A DNA stretch of 5,972 nucleotides from an uncultured Dehalococcoidia bacterium (lineage in GTDB: Bacteria > Chloroflexota > Dehalococcoidia > Dehalococcoidales > UBA3254), in the NCBI GenBank assembly GCA_903890885.1, contig CAITCX010000130.1, forward strand, positions 1-5,972, read 5' to 3'. Positions 5,790 to 5,972 of the stretch are shown piece by piece. Position 1 is the first letter of the stretch. The number at the start of each line of letters is the position of its first letter. Under the pieces are notes generated by a model, which worked only from the letters and a program-made list of their open reading frames with translations, was not told the origin of the DNA and searched no databases. A program made the position numbers and the translations under genes.

Positions 5790-5805
5790 ATTAAAAGAGG
5801 TATAA

Positions 5806-5972
5806 ATGAATAGAGTTGCGATCGTCAGCGCAGTGCGAACACCCATCGGTAATTTTGGAGGTACCCTCCGCACAGTACCGGCCTATCGGCTTGCTCCCCT
5901 TGTTCTGAAGGAAGCTGTTACAAGGGCTAATATACAGCCAGAAATGATCAATATGGTGATCATGGGGCAGAA
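5806..5972 (+). CDS. thiolase family protein (acetyl-CoA acetyltransferase), N-terminal fragment
   Basis: The start is ATG 5806 with AGAGG 5 nt upstream; 55 codons are visible before the window ends. The N-terminus VAIVSAVRTPIGNFGG, then an amphipathic stretch (APLVLKEAVTRANIQPEMI) and MVIMGQ, is the classic opening of thiolases (VRTPIGkFgG ... iDeVimGnv). Thiolases condense two acetyl-CoA molecules or cleave 3-ketoacyl-CoA in beta-oxidation or ketone/PHA pathways. The catalytic Cys (about residue 90) and the His/Cys motifs near the C-terminus are outside the window, so the biosynthetic and degradative types, and the non-catalytic SCP2-like thiolases found in archaea and some bacteria, cannot be told apart. 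It is divergent from rsmE, and nothing shared between the two is evident. Confidence 0.92.
   Translation, partial: MNRVAIVSAVRTPIGNFGGTLRTVPAYRLAPLVLKEAVTRANIQPEMINMVIMGQ

Overview
The window looks like ordinary bacterial chromosome: densely packed housekeeping and conserved-family genes, moderate base composition, and no insertion sequence, phage gene, CRISPR array, rRNA or tRNA that I can see. The lineage is a guess. A truB-type 3' end, a PHP phosphoesterase, radA, a small HEIAH-type zincin, an S41 protease whose third catalytic position is not Gln, rsmE and a thiolase would fit an anaerobic Chloroflexota (Dehalococcoidia-like) genome. A Peptococcaceae-type Firmicute is not excluded. No 16S or other decisive marker is present.

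Layout, left to right. At 1-178 (+) is the 3' end of a probable truB (tRNA pseudouridine-55 synthase). It is followed on the same strand by a stand-alone PHP-domain phosphoesterase (about 260-928, probably with a TTG start). This converges, with 17 nt between stops, on radA/sms (946-2391, -). A divergent promoter region (about 2391-2487) separates radA from a calcineurin-like metallophosphoesterase (2488-3216, +, GTG start). That gene converges, with 7 nt between stops, on a two-gene minus-strand unit: ctpA-like S41 peptidase (3606-4757), then a minimal HExxH metallopeptidase (3224-3604) whose ATG lies one base after the ctpA stop. Upstream on the minus strand is rsmE (4875-5597, 16S rRNA m3U1498 methyltransferase). 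About 208 nt of AT-rich intergenic DNA separates it from a divergent thiolase gene, cut by the window end (5806-5972, +).

How the genes relate. TruB and RsmE modify RNA, RadA processes recombination intermediates, and the S41 protease acts outside the membrane. The PHP protein, the metallophosphoesterase and the zincin are metal-dependent hydrolases of unproven substrate. I see no sign that they form one dedicated system. The pairing with most support is ctpA plus the zincin, which look translationally coupled.

The points most worth a second look are the compact divergent promoter between radA and the phosphoesterase, where radA has no Shine-Dalgarno and a predicted +1 on its own ATG (a possible leaderless mRNA), and the Asp found where CtpA-family proteases carry the catalytic Gln. 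I did not find a convincing undescribed system.
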